The translations under genes were made by a program, and so were the position numbers. This document shows, in pieces, positions 1 through 8,316 of a DNA stretch of 64,000 nt; the stretch's first letter is position 1; the number at the start of each line of letters is the position of its first letter. The notes beneath the pieces are model-generated. The model worked only from the letters and a program-made list of their open reading frames with translations, was not told the origin of the DNA and did not search any database. This DNA comes from Chryseobacterium sp. SC28 (GTDB lineage: Bacteria > Bacteroidota > Bacteroidia > Flavobacteriales > Weeksellaceae): contig NZ_QOVY01000008.1 in the NCBI RefSeq assembly GCF_003932955.1, positions 46,131 to 110,130 of the forward strand, written 5' to 3'.

Positions 1-272
1 TTTTCAAAAGCCTGCATCGTCTCGTCCCAGACGGTTCTTCCTTTTACGAAATCGAGATCTTGTTTTAGGAAACCGATGGTGATGTTGCCTTCGGGGATGA
101 CGGAACCTTCATAGAAAGCGATCTCTCCGGAAAGTATTTTTAGAAGTGTGGATTTTCCGGCTCCGTTTTTCCCCACCAATCCGATTTTGTCTCCTTTTTT
201 GATTGTAAAATTGGTGTCTTTGAAAAGATAATTTCCTGCGTGATGTAATCCTAATCCCTGAACCGAAAGCAT
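1..272 (-). CDS. ABC-F family ATPase, N-terminal part (cut by window edge)
   Basis: The first 90 codons of an ABC ATPase run off the left edge. The product begins MLSVQGLGLHHAG and has a Walker A motif GKNGAGKST at about residues 35-43, followed by a short stretch typical of the first nucleotide-binding domain of ABC-F proteins (SGEI...EGSVIPEGNITIGFLKQD). ABC-F proteins are soluble, have two ATPase domains and no membrane part, and usually act on the ribosome. The Q-loop glutamine is visible in FLKQD. The ATG is supported by a -7 box on the same strand 27 bases upstream. Which ABC-F subgroup it is cannot be told from this fragment; an ordinary transporter ATPase is less likely because of the ABC-F-like spacing and wording. 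Confidence 0.8.
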   Translation of the reverse strand, partial: MLSVQGLGLHHAGNYLFKDTNFTIKKGDKIGLVGKNGAGKSTLLKILSGEIAFYEGSVIPEGNITIGFLKQDLDFVKGRTVWDETMQAFE

Positions 273-299
273 TTGTTGTCTGTATTTTATTTGAATGTG

Positions 300-307
300 C
301 AAAAGTA
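300..307 (-). promoter_or_regulatory. -7 box TACTTTTG for the ABC-F gene
   Basis: On the minus strand this reads TACTTTTG, matching the Bacteroidota sigma-ABfr -7 consensus TAnnTTTG. It lies 27 bases before the ABC-F start codon. No clear -33 TTG was identified. Confidence 0.5.
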
Positions 308-424
308 GTGAAATATGATGGAAGTTGGAAGTTGTATTTGGGCAATGGGAATGTGCTACACCCACAAACGCGGATATTTCGAAAAAGCCTTTGTCCTCGC
401 CCTTCCATCATTGAAACAAATCCT

Positions 425-432
425 TATCTTTG
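425..432 (+). promoter_or_regulatory. -7 box TATCTTTG for the deoxyhypusine-synthase-like gene
   Basis: TATCTTTG matches TAnnTTTG and ends 16 bases before the ATG at 449. It supports that ATG as the true start, because the open frame extends upstream to 308, through and beyond the promoter. Confidence 0.6.
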
Positions 433-448
433 CAGAAACTTAAAAATA

Positions 449-1423
449 ATGAGCAAACCGATTACTGAGTTCATAGAAAAATATTATCTGCACTTCAATG
501 CTGCCACCTTGGTAGATGCTTCCAAAGCTTATGTAGCGCATTTGAAGGATGGCGGAAAAATGATGATCACGCTGGCCGGCGCTATGTCCACCGCAGAATT
601 AGGAAAGATTCTGGCAGAGATAATTCGCCAAGGCAAAGTGGATTTCATTTCTTGCACCGGCGCCAACCTCGAGGAGGATTTGATGAATCTGGTAGCGCAT
701 TCTCACTACGAAAGGGTGCCGCATTACAGAGATCTGACGCCTCAGGAAGAGTGGGAATTGTTGGAAAAAGGACTAAATCGAGTGACTGATACCTGCATCC
801 CGGAGGAAGAAGCCTTCCGAAGATTGCAGAAACATATCTACGAAATCTGGAAAGATGCTGATGAAAAAGGAGAACGATATTTTCCGCACGAGTATATGTA
901 CAAGATGGTTCTGTCCGGCGTTCTGGAACAATATTACGAGATCCCGCGAGAAAATTCTTGGATGATTGCTGCGGCAGAGAAAAATCTCCCAATCGTTGTT
1001 CCTGGATGGGAAGATTCTACGATGGGTAATATTTTCACATCCTATTGTATCAAAGGTGATTTGAAGTTTTCTACAATGAAATCGGGCATCGAATATATGG
1101 CCTATTTGGCGGATTGGTATCCAAAGAATTCCGGCGGCAAAGGCGTTGGATTTTTCCAAATTGGTGGCGGAATCGCGGGCGACTTTCCCATCTGCGTCGT
1201 TCCGATGCTGTATCAGGATATGGAGATGCACGATATTCCGTTTTGGAGTTATTTCTGTCAGATTTCCGATTCCACAACCTCGTATGGATCGTACTCCGGC
1301 GCAGTTCCAAACGAAAAAATAACTTGGGGGAAACTGGATGTCAAGACTCCGAAGTTCATTGTTGAAAGTGATGCAACCATCTGTGCGCCCTTGATGTTCA
1401 GCTATATTCTTGAAAATTCATAA
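449..1423 (+). CDS. Deoxyhypusine synthase family protein
   Basis: A 324-residue member of the deoxyhypusine synthase (DHS) family, which uses NAD and spermidine to move an aminobutyl group onto a lysine or amine. Seen: the Rossmann-like stretches TLAGAMSTAELG (41-52) and SCTGANLEEDL (68-78), and near the C-terminus ITWGKL with Lys295 where eukaryotic DHS has its catalytic lysine (WGK). The GGG that precedes the substrate-binding histidine pair in eukaryotic DHS is present, but is followed by IAGDF instead of VVKHH. Substrate use may therefore differ. Bacterial homologues are known or suspected homospermidine-type enzymes; the substrate here is unknown. The ATG at 449 is chosen because a promoter box lies inside the longer frame. 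It is a single gene followed by a terminator. Confidence 0.85.
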   Translation: MSKPITEFIEKYYLHFNAATLVDASKAYVAHLKDGGKMMITLAGAMSTAELGKILAEIIRQGKVDFISCTGANLEEDLMNLVAHSHYERVPHYRDLTPQEEWELLEKGLNRVTDTCIPEEEAFRRLQKHIYEIWKDADEKGERYFPHEYMYKMVLSGVLEQYYEIPRENSWMIAAAEKNLPIVVPGWEDSTMGNIFTSYCIKGDLKFSTMKSGIEYMAYLADWYPKNSGGKGVGFFQIGGGIAGDFPICVVPMLYQDMEMHDIPFWSYFCQISDSTTSYGSYSGAVPNEKITWGKLDVKTPKFIVESDATICAPLMFSYILENS

Positions 1424-1434
1424 GCCGAGCTGCG

Positions 1435-1472
1435 AAAAAAAGGCGTCCAAGTGCGGAACGCCATTTTTTTTA
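1435..1472 (+). terminator. Rho-independent terminator after the DHS-like gene
   Basis: Stem GGCGT/ACGCC extended by CC/GG with a one-base bulge, flanked by an A run on the left and a run of eight T on the right. The A/T flanks would also let it work for the convergent DUF493 gene. Confidence 0.7.
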
Positions 1473-1482
1473 TGTTCATTTG

Positions 1483-1524
1483 TCGCTCATCATTTATCGC
1501 TCATCATTTATCGCTCATCAATTA
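1483..1524. repeat. Six-unit heptamer array (TCGCTCA/TCATTTA alternating)
   Basis: Three copies of a 14-base unit, TCGCTCATCATTTA, the last with two changes. Each 14-mer divides into two heptamers that begin TC and end A, so the underlying period is 7. It lies between the convergent DHS-like and DUF493 genes, three bases before the DUF493 stop codon. Confidence 0.85.
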
Positions 1525-1527
1525 TAA

Positions 1528-1833
1528 TCAAAGCATCATCACATTTTCTATTTTGGCTACTTGCTGATAGATTTCTATCACGTGATCGGCATCCATCACG
1601 AAGCATTGGAATGAGACCGACGTGTAGGTTCCTTTCGAGCTTTCTCTATTGGATAAGGTGTATTTGAGACCGTCGAATATGCGTATAATTTCGGTAACTT
1701 TTTCAGAATCGCCCCGAACAATAAATTTGAAAAGGTACTCTTCGGGGAAATTATGTTGCTGTTCCAATTTTTCTTTCAGTGATTTGTAAAATTCTTCCGG
1801 GTTATCGTGGTTGCTTTCTATGATATTGGCCAT
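1528..1833 (-). CDS. DUF493 family protein
   Basis: A 101-residue protein with the DUF493 (YbeD-like) pattern: an N-terminal helix rich in charged residues, then a ferredoxin-like alpha/beta core with FKFIVRGDSEKV, SSKGTYTSVSFQCFV and VIEIYQQV. E. coli YbeD has an ACT-like fold and no assigned catalytic role, so no function is claimed. The N-terminal extension (IIESNHDNPEEFYKSLKEKL) is typical of Bacteroidota members. It lies downstream of ferritin on the same strand, separated by a terminator hairpin. No -7 box is evident in the 80-base gap, so it may depend on readthrough or a weak promoter. Confidence 0.8.
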   Translation of the reverse strand: MANIIESNHDNPEEFYKSLKEKLEQQHNFPEEYLFKFIVRGDSEKVTEIIRIFDGLKYTLSNRESSKGTYTSVSFQCFVMDADHVIEIYQQVAKIENVMML

Positions 1834-1860
1834 TTTTCTTTTTAATATATTTGATTAATG

Positions 1861-1888
1861 AAAAAAATCTCCGCAAAAAAACGGAGAT
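1861..1888 (-). terminator. Terminator after ferritin
   Basis: On the minus strand a 7-bp perfect stem ATCTCCG/CGGAGAT with an 8-base loop is followed by a run of T. It sits 27 bases past the ferritin stop codon and before DUF493. Confidence 0.75.
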
Positions 1889-1914
1889 CAAAGTTAGTGA
1901 TATTTATTTTATTC

Positions 1915-2469
1915 TTATGAGGGCTTATCCGCCGTCGCTTCTTGAGGCAAAGAGACGCTGTCGGGCGCTTCTTCCAGAGCTTTATCCAAAGCAAAAAGGG
2001 ATTCGTCTGTGGCATTGTCTCCTCCTGCAATTTTTAATTTATCGATCAATTCCAACGCCAGTTTTTCCTCCTCAATTTGTTCTTTTACGAACCATTGCAT
2101 GAAATTCCACGTGGCCCAATCTTTTTCTTCTAAAGATAGATTGACTATTTCATAAATGGCAGTTGTGTTGTCTACTTCGTGTTCAAAAATTTTATTGAAA
2201 GCGTCTGTGAGATTTTGTGGATTTTGCGGTGGTGCGGGAATAGCTTCTATTGTCGGCACGCCTCCTCGGTCGAGGATATAGCGCATCAATTTGGTCATAT
2301 GGTTTCGTTCTTCTTGCGCGTGTCGGTAGAGGAAATTGGCAATGCCGCCATAGCCTTCCCCATCGGCCCAGCAGCCATACGAAAGGAAAATTTGCGCCGC
2401 ATGCGCTTCTTTGGTCATTTGTTTAATGAGGGCTTGCTGCATTGGGTAGGATAGTCTGTTGGTATTCAT
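1915..2469 (-). CDS. ftnA: Ferritin
   Basis: A 184-residue non-haem ferritin that oxidises Fe(II) and stores iron in a 24-subunit shell in the cytoplasm. Ferroxidase ligands can be read: Glu21 in KEAHAAQ, Glu54 and His57 in EERNHMTK, Glu98 in FEHEVD and the QIEEEK stretch near 131-136. The four-helix pattern and the WNFMQWFVKEQ motif match the FtnA class, not bacterioferritin, and there is no obvious haem-binding methionine. The C-terminus extends by roughly 20 acidic residues past the usual end. It is transcribed divergently from the PUL; a weak box (AATATTTG, one mismatch) lies about 80 bases upstream. Confidence 0.9.
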   Translation of the reverse strand: MNTNRLSYPMQQALIKQMTKEAHAAQIFLSYGCWADGEGYGGIANFLYRHAQEERNHMTKLMRYILDRGGVPTIEAIPAPPQNPQNLTDAFNKIFEHEVDNTTAIYEIVNLSLEEKDWATWNFMQWFVKEQIEEEKLALELIDKLKIAGGDNATDESLFALDKALEEAPDSVSLPQEATADKPS

Positions 2470-2623
2470 AATTCCACAATTTAATAAGGTATTTGGAGTT
2501 TTTTGAGAGCTGCCTCGCTCAATATTTTTTCAATTTTACTAAAAACGCAAATATTGCGCCAAAAATCGGGGAATCTTTAAGAAGCTATTTGCTGAATAAT
2601 AAGTTAATAATGAAATTTTTCGG

Positions 2624-2675
2624 ACTGATATTCAGTATATTAAACATTTGTTAATAAAAATTAACGCGATGTTAA
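2624..2675 (+). promoter_or_regulatory. Candidate operator cluster upstream of the PUL
   Basis: Three inverted repeats lie in 52 bases: ACTGA-TAT-TCAGT (2624-2636), GTTAAT-AAAA-ATTAAC (2650-2665) and TTAAC-GCGAT-GTTAA (2661-2675). The last two share an arm, giving three GTTAA-type half sites about 10-11 bases apart, on one face of the helix. They end 46 bases before the susC start. An AT-rich stretch with TATATTTA follows at 2685-2692. The binding protein is unknown and no PUL regulator is encoded in the window. Confidence 0.4.
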
Positions 2676-2721
2676 AAAAATATATATATTTAGGACTACG
2701 AAAATAATACTTAAGAATATT

Positions 2722-5577
2722 ATGAGAAAAAATTATGTGAAATTACCATTGCTTATTGCTGCACTCTATTACGCTGGCAATTTGCATGCCCAATCCACAC
2801 AGGACACCGTAACCCAAGAGCAAAAAATTGACGAGGTGGTTGTGATTGGATATGGATCTGCAAAAAAAGTAGATCTTACGAGCGCTATTACTACGGTAAA
2901 AGCTGCAGATATTGTGAAAACGCCTTCAGGACAAGCAACACAATCTTTGCAAGGCAAAGTAGCCGGTGTACAGATTGTTGCAAACGGGTCTCCGGGAGAA
3001 TCGCCAAAGATGAATATTAGAGGTATTCACTCCTTGCAGGGAGATAATCAGCCTTTATACGTTGTAGATGGACTTTTTGTAAATAATATCGAATTCTTGA
3101 ATCCCAATGATATTCAGGATTTTACCATTTTAAAAGATGCCTCGGCGGCTTCAATTTATGGTGTTTTGGCTGCTAATGGGGTTGTGGTCATTACAACAAA
3201 AGGAGGCAACTACAACAGAAAGGCAAAAATTTCTTACGATACATATTATGGAGCGCAATATGCTAATAATGTAACAAAAATGGCTAATACAGAGCAATTT
3301 ACAAATTTTGCTCTGGAATCTGGTTCCCAGTTTGAAATTGATGCGATTGCAGCAGCTATTGCAAGATATGGCAGAAGCAGAACCAATCCCAATCTTCCCA
3401 ACGTCAATACCGATTGGTATGATGAGGCATTGAGAATCGCTCCCATCCAAAGTCATAGTCTGTCGGTAGATGGTGGTTCTGAAAAGGTTGCTTATTCATT
3501 AGGAGGTAACTTTTTTTCCCAAGATGGTATTCTAGATATGAAGAACGGCTATGAAAGATTTAATGTCAGAGCGAAAATTGATGCCAAAGCCACCGACTGG
3601 TTAAATGTTGGAGCGGTTATTAATTACACCCGGGGTGAAAAATATGATGACGAATCTTCGGCTTGGTCCCAAATCTATTATGCCGTTCCGGTAATGCCTG
3701 TCTTTGATCCCTTGTTTACGGAAGCCACCGTTCGCCCATACGCGGATGCTCAAATTTTAGGATACAGAGGTCACGATAACCCATTTGCTTTAATGGATAA
3801 CGTGGATAAACTTGGTATTCAACGATCCACCAATTTTAATGCTTACGCAGAAGTTAGTTTACTGCCAAAGGAATTAATTTTTAAAACAACACTTTCTTAT
3901 AACAACAGAAATATAGATGAGCGTCTGATGGAGTTGCCATACTTTGTTAATAGTGAGAAAGGTTTCCAAAGAACATTAGATAACTCTACGATTACGCGTA
4001 ATAATGCCACTTACGAAGATTACATCTGGGATAATACACTTACTTGGAACCGATCTTTCGGGGAGCACGATATTACTGCAATGGCAGGAACATCTTTTGC
4101 TGACCAATCTTTCAAGTATTTGACTATGAAAGGTAATTTCTTCGAGGGAAGTTTGTTTTCCCGAGATAATAAAAGCACTTGGTACATCAATAACACTGCT
4201 GAGGCCGGAAGGTTTACCTCGGAAGGTGCTCCATATAGATATTACAGAACCTCTTACTTTGGAAGATTATCATACAAATTTAAAGACCGATACATTGTTT
4301 ATGGAACACTTAGAAATGAGGGTTCAAATAAATTCCCAAATCAAAAAACTATTAACCTTCCTGCTGTGGGCGTGAGTTGGGTTCTTTCTGAAGAATCATT
4401 TTTGAAAAATGTAAGTTGGCTCAATCTTTTGAAAATTAGAGGTGGATGGGGTAAATTAGCTAATGACGGAATTAACGCAAGCAGACCAAGCACGGCATTC
4501 CCGGTTAATTCTGTATTTGCAGACACTTTCGTTCCGGCTTTTCAGTTTACCACTTATCAGGATGATGTGCGACGGGAATATACGGAAGAGACCAACATCG
4601 GCTTATCTACAGAATTTTTAAATAGACGATTGACCTTAGAGGGAGACTATTTCATAAAAGACACCAAAAGTTTGGTGATTCCCGTATTCCCGACAATAGG
4701 TAGCGAAGTAAGCTATAAAAATGTTGGAACCATGAGAAATAGAGGCTACGAAATTTCGGCCGGCTGGAGAGACAAAATAGGCGAAGATTGGGGTTACAGC
4801 ATCAGTGGGAATTTTAGCCATGTTGAAAATGAAATTACAGATTTGTACGGTCAGGCATTTATCGCAAGAGGATCGGGAGATTTTCCTCAGCGTTTAGTAG
4901 TCGGCCAGCCAATTGATGTGTTTTATGGCTATGAGCTCGATGGCGTTTATCAAAATCAAGCAGAAGTCAATGCAGATCCAACAGCAGTTTATGCCAACAC
5001 CAATCAGGGTGCAGGAACGGTAAAACCAGGTTATTTCAAATATAAAGATTTGAATGGAGATGGAAAGATTGATGATAGTGACAGAACATATCTTGGTGCT
5101 CCGGTTCCAACTTATTATTATGGAGGATCCATTGCCGTAAATTATAAAACGTGGGACCTTTCAGTAGCATTTTATGGGCAAGGAGGTAACGTAATTCTTA
5201 ATAGAGCCCGTGCAGAGGTTATCAGAACCACAGGAAGAAACGTGGACGCAGATTTTGCAATCAACCGTTGGCACGGAGAAGGAACTACCAATGAGTATGT
5301 TTCTTCCGAAGGTTACCGTCAAAGTTGGAACAATCAAAAACTTTCCGACTTCTGGTTGCAAAAAGGTGATTTCTTCAGGATCCAAAATATCCAGGTAGGT
5401 TATACCTTGAAAACTGACGGCGTTCCAGAAATGAGATTTTCGCTCACAGCGGATAGACCGTATATGTGGACAAGAAGTAAAAACTTGATGAACCCAGAGG
5501 TTAATAATGATGGTGTTAATTTGGATCTTTATCCTACGCCGTCTGTAGTGTCTATCGGGTACAGCATAAAATTTTAA
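2722..5577 (+). CDS. SusC/RagA family TonB-dependent outer-membrane transporter
   Basis: A 951-residue outer-membrane barrel that would import oligosaccharides with its SusD partner, powered by TonB. Signal peptide residues 1-24, ending LHAQ. A TonB-box/plug start DEVVVIGYG lies at about 37-45, followed by the SusC plug signature (LQGKVAGVQIV, MNIRGIHSL, PLYVVDG, LKDASAASIYG). The barrel follows and ends in an aromatic residue (IGYSIKF), as outer-membrane barrels do. Many SusC proteins carry a carboxypeptidase-regulatory-like domain of about 80 residues before the plug; this one does not. It is first gene of the PUL, with SusD only 20 bases downstream. The ligand cannot be read from the barrel, and the glucan assignment comes from the downstream enzymes. 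Confidence 0.95.
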   Translation: MRKNYVKLPLLIAALYYAGNLHAQSTQDTVTQEQKIDEVVVIGYGSAKKVDLTSAITTVKAADIVKTPSGQATQSLQGKVAGVQIVANGSPGESPKMNIRGIHSLQGDNQPLYVVDGLFVNNIEFLNPNDIQDFTILKDASAASIYGVLAANGVVVITTKGGNYNRKAKISYDTYYGAQYANNVTKMANTEQFTNFALESGSQFEIDAIAAAIARYGRSRTNPNLPNVNTDWYDEALRIAPIQSHSLSVDGGSEKVAYSLGGNFFSQDGILDMKNGYERFNVRAKIDAKATDWLNVGAVINYTRGEKYDDESSAWSQIYYAVPVMPVFDPLFTEATVRPYADAQILGYRGHDNPFALMDNVDKLGIQRSTNFNAYAEVSLLPKELIFKTTLSYNNRNIDERLMELPYFVNSEKGFQRTLDNSTITRNNATYEDYIWDNTLTWNRSFGEHDITAMAGTSFADQSFKYLTMKGNFFEGSLFSRDNKSTWYINNTAEAGRFTSEGAPYRYYRTSYFGRLSYKFKDRYIVYGTLRNEGSNKFPNQKTINLPAVGVSWVLSEESFLKNVSWLNLLKIRGGWGKLANDGINASRPSTAFPVNSVFADTFVPAFQFTTYQDDVRREYTEETNIGLSTEFLNRRLTLEGDYFIKDTKSLVIPVFPTIGSEVSYKNVGTMRNRGYEISAGWRDKIGEDWGYSISGNFSHVENEITDLYGQAFIARGSGDFPQRLVVGQPIDVFYGYELDGVYQNQAEVNADPTAVYANTNQGAGTVKPGYFKYKDLNGDGKIDDSDRTYLGAPVPTYYYGGSIAVNYKTWDLSVAFYGQGGNVILNRARAEVIRTTGRNVDADFAINRWHGEGTTNEYVSSEGYRQSWNNQKLSDFWLQKGDFFRIQNIQVGYTLKTDGVPEMRFSLTADRPYMWTRSKNLMNPEVNNDGVNLDLYPTPSVVSIGYSIKF

Positions 5578-5597
5578 CATATTTAAAATAAAAGACA

Positions 5598-7145
5598 ATG
5601 AAAAAATTAATATATATAAAAGCAATTTTGCTTGTTAGTATTATAGGTTTGACGGGATGCGACAGCAAACTGGATGAACCAATGGAACTTGATGCTGGTA
5701 ATAGTTATGACTACACCAGTGCAGAAGGTGCGAAAGGTGCTGTGATGGGTGCTTATGCAACTTTATCTGGTAAAAGAGCAGCTGACAACGGCGATACAGG
5801 CATCGGCTGGGAACAGATTCCTTTGATCTCAGTACGAGGAGATGATGTTAATGCAGGTGGAAAAGGAGATCAAGCACCTTTTACCGACACTGATAATTAT
5901 TCTTACGACCGCAGTTATTGGATGTACAACTCACTATGGGAAATTTGGTACCAAAGAATAGTACAAGTAACGGCTCAGATGAATGAATTGGAAAAATTCA
6001 GAGCGGGCGGGGTCAATTCGCAATTGATAGATCAATATATCTCAGAATGCAAAACCCTAAGAGCTTTCTATACCTTAGAAATTTCCAGGGTTTGGGGTAA
6101 AGTTATTGTCATGGAAGTTTTAGATCAAAGTCAATTGACCCTCCGGTCAAAAGATGATGTGATGAACTGGGTTTCTGCCCAAATGGATGAGGCAATACCC
6201 AATCTGCCAGATATGAGGCCAAACCAGCGCACAGATATAAAAGGCGGTGTCACCAAATATACAGCTCTTGCCATAAAAGCTATGGCAAATCTGGAACTGA
6301 AAAACTATCAGGCCGTGGCAGACGCGACAGGTATAATTATCAATTCTAATAAGTTTTCGCTGACAGATGATTATTATAATTTGTTTAAAATACCCGGTAA
6401 ATTAGCCAATGAGAACTTGCTCGAGATTCAATATTCCGATTTTGGAGTGGGTACAGGAAATAACGTCAAACACCTGTGGGATTTTTATGGTCCTACAAGT
6501 TGGACACCTGCTGTTTCAGGAGCTAATGCAGGATGGGGATTCTATGAACCAAGCCTGAAATATATCAAATTCATGCTTGCCCGAAATGAGCAAAAACGTT
6601 TGGTAACCAGCGTGTTGTTTACGCCAGACGGCATTGCGAAGATAAAAGAAGATCCAAACTTTGCAACTTTACCATCATGGGTTTCCAATGTTACACCAAG
6701 TAATGATGTGATTAATAATTCCGCAAGAGCATTATTCTTTAGTGGTAAGCATTATTTGCCTTCAAATCAGTTAATTCCTGGCCGAAATGATTATGGTTCT
6801 AATAAAAATTACATTATAATGCGGTATTCAGAAATTTTATTGATGTATGCCGAAGCTGTCGCAAGAGGAGCTAATCCATCTGCAGGAACTGCTGTGGCTG
6901 CCGTAAATACCGTAAGAAATAGAGCAGGACTATCCAGCTTGGCATCGGTAACGGCTGATCAGGTAATGGACGAAAAATATGCAGAATTAGGATTGGAATG
7001 GGGTATTCGGTATTACGATATGGTAAGACTAGGTAATACTGCAGCATTGAGCTATGACGGCAGAACCTTCAGTATGGATAAACAATTCTTGCCTTATCCA
7101 TTAGCTCAGATAGAAAAAATCCAAGCATTAGAAAGTAATCAATAG
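5598..7145 (+). CDS. SusD/RagB family outer-membrane lipoprotein
   Basis: A 515-residue lipoprotein that forms the lid of the SusC transporter and binds glycan at the cell surface. The signal peptide ends in a lipobox (GLTGC, lipidated Cys21). The N-terminal SusD-like region includes TPR-type helices (SECKTLRAFYTLEISRVWG). The C-terminal SusD/RagB region has RYSEILLMYAEAVARG, VNTVRNRAGL and ELGLEWGIRYYDMVRLG, typical of the family. It directly follows susC and is 11 bases before the LamG lipoprotein, so the three very likely share a transcript. Confidence 0.95.
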   Translation: MKKLIYIKAILLVSIIGLTGCDSKLDEPMELDAGNSYDYTSAEGAKGAVMGAYATLSGKRAADNGDTGIGWEQIPLISVRGDDVNAGGKGDQAPFTDTDNYSYDRSYWMYNSLWEIWYQRIVQVTAQMNELEKFRAGGVNSQLIDQYISECKTLRAFYTLEISRVWGKVIVMEVLDQSQLTLRSKDDVMNWVSAQMDEAIPNLPDMRPNQRTDIKGGVTKYTALAIKAMANLELKNYQAVADATGIIINSNKFSLTDDYYNLFKIPGKLANENLLEIQYSDFGVGTGNNVKHLWDFYGPTSWTPAVSGANAGWGFYEPSLKYIKFMLARNEQKRLVTSVLFTPDGIAKIKEDPNFATLPSWVSNVTPSNDVINNSARALFFSGKHYLPSNQLIPGRNDYGSNKNYIIMRYSEILLMYAEAVARGANPSAGTAVAAVNTVRNRAGLSSLASVTADQVMDEKYAELGLEWGIRYYDMVRLGNTAALSYDGRTFSMDKQFLPYPLAQIEKIQALESNQ

Positions 7146-7156
7146 ACATAAATACA

Positions 7157-8221
7157 ATGAAAAATATAATAAAATTAACTCTTGCTGCTGTTATTTTATT
7201 AACAGTATCGATAGCTTGTTCAGACGGATATATCGATGATATTAGTCATGTCGCACCGGGAGAGGATGTGGCGGCGCCTGTTATCACCATAAATAGTCCA
7301 GCGGGAAATGTTACTATTCCTTTTACCGATGTCACTACAGATTTCAATTTTGATTTTAAAGTTTCTGATGATATTGAAATTGCTTATATTGAAATTCTTG
7401 TAGATGGCACATTTCAGAAATCCTATAATAGTTTTGTAGATTATAGAAACTATGCCGATATTTATACCAAAAACTTGGGTTTAGGTAATCACACCTTTAC
7501 AGTCAATGCTAAAGATCTTACAGGTAAGACTTCCACAAAAACAGTAGCATTTAATATTGACAATAAATATACTGCTTTGTATGGCGAAAAATTTTATCTT
7601 CCTTTCTTCGCAGGCAACGTATTTACTGAGTTGTTAAGTGGGGCTAATCCTACAGTTGTTGGTAATCCATCGACTATTGCAGACGGTAAATCCGGTGCTG
7701 CTTACCAAGGTGCGACAGATTCATATCTTACGTTCCCACTTAGTGGATTATATAGTTCAGATGGAATAAGTTTTACTTTTTGGTATAAGATAAATGCTAC
7801 ACCAGATCGGGCTGGTATTATTACTATCAATGATAACTCAGACAACACCGATGAGAACCGAAATGGAGGTCTTAGATTGTTCAGAGAAGGTAGTGCAAGT
7901 TCGCAAACCATCAAAATGAATGTTGGTACAGGCGGAGGCGAGTCTTGGAACGACGGGGGTAATTTACCTGTTGACGGCAATTGGGTACACGTGGGTGTTA
8001 CTGTTTCGCCCACAGAATCTAAAATTTATTTCAACGGTGTACTGCAAAGAACTGCAACCTACACCACTTTTGATTTTTCTTCAAGTTCTACAATCACGAT
8101 TGCTTCCGGAGCGCCTTCATTTACATACTGGAGTCACTTGTCAGACCTTAGTCTCATCGATGAATTGAGGATTTACGATAAAGCTCTGGACGCTGCAGAA
8201 ATAAGCGCCACTATGCAATAA
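7157..8221 (+). CDS. LamG-domain surface lipoprotein (probable glycan-binding protein)
   Basis: A 354-residue lipoprotein with lipobox SIAC (Cys21). After a short linker comes an immunoglobulin-like segment (about 37-135, starting ITINSPAGNVTIPF and including KVSDDIEIAYIEILVDG). From about 150 to the end is a LamG/concanavalin-like jelly-roll, with FTFWYKIN, GNWVHVGVTV, IYFNGVLQ and a final LIDELRIYDKALDAAEI. It sits where PULs usually encode a SusE/SusF-like surface glycan-binding protein, directly after SusD. That role is inferred from position and fold. LamG domains can also be catalytic, but I see no catalytic signature. A strong hairpin follows its stop codon. Confidence 0.8.
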   Translation: MKNIIKLTLAAVILLTVSIACSDGYIDDISHVAPGEDVAAPVITINSPAGNVTIPFTDVTTDFNFDFKVSDDIEIAYIEILVDGTFQKSYNSFVDYRNYADIYTKNLGLGNHTFTVNAKDLTGKTSTKTVAFNIDNKYTALYGEKFYLPFFAGNVFTELLSGANPTVVGNPSTIADGKSGAAYQGATDSYLTFPLSGLYSSDGISFTFWYKINATPDRAGIITINDNSDNTDENRNGGLRLFREGSASSQTIKMNVGTGGGESWNDGGNLPVDGNWVHVGVTVSPTESKIYFNGVLQRTATYTTFDFSSSSTITIASGAPSFTYWSHLSDLSLIDELRIYDKALDAAEISATMQ

Positions 8222-8247
8222 TTAGTACCAATATTTAGTTAATAATG

Positions 8248-8281
8248 AAAACACTTTATGGCTTGTTCATAAAGTGTTTTT
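8248..8281 (+). terminator. 13-bp perfect hairpin between LamG and GH144 genes
   Basis: A perfect 13-bp stem (AAAACACTTTATG and its complement) with a 7-base loop and T-rich end lies 26 bases past the LamG stop. It looks like an intrinsic terminator or RNA-processing/stability hairpin inside the PUL, separating binding/transport genes from enzymes. Confidence 0.7.
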
Positions 8282-8316
8282 CATAACATCCAAATCAATA
8301 CACAAAAGCAAGTATT

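Noticed and set aside
308..448. 47-residue N-terminal extension of the DHS-like protein
   Set aside because: The promoter box at 425 lies inside it, and the ATG at 449 gives the normal family start.
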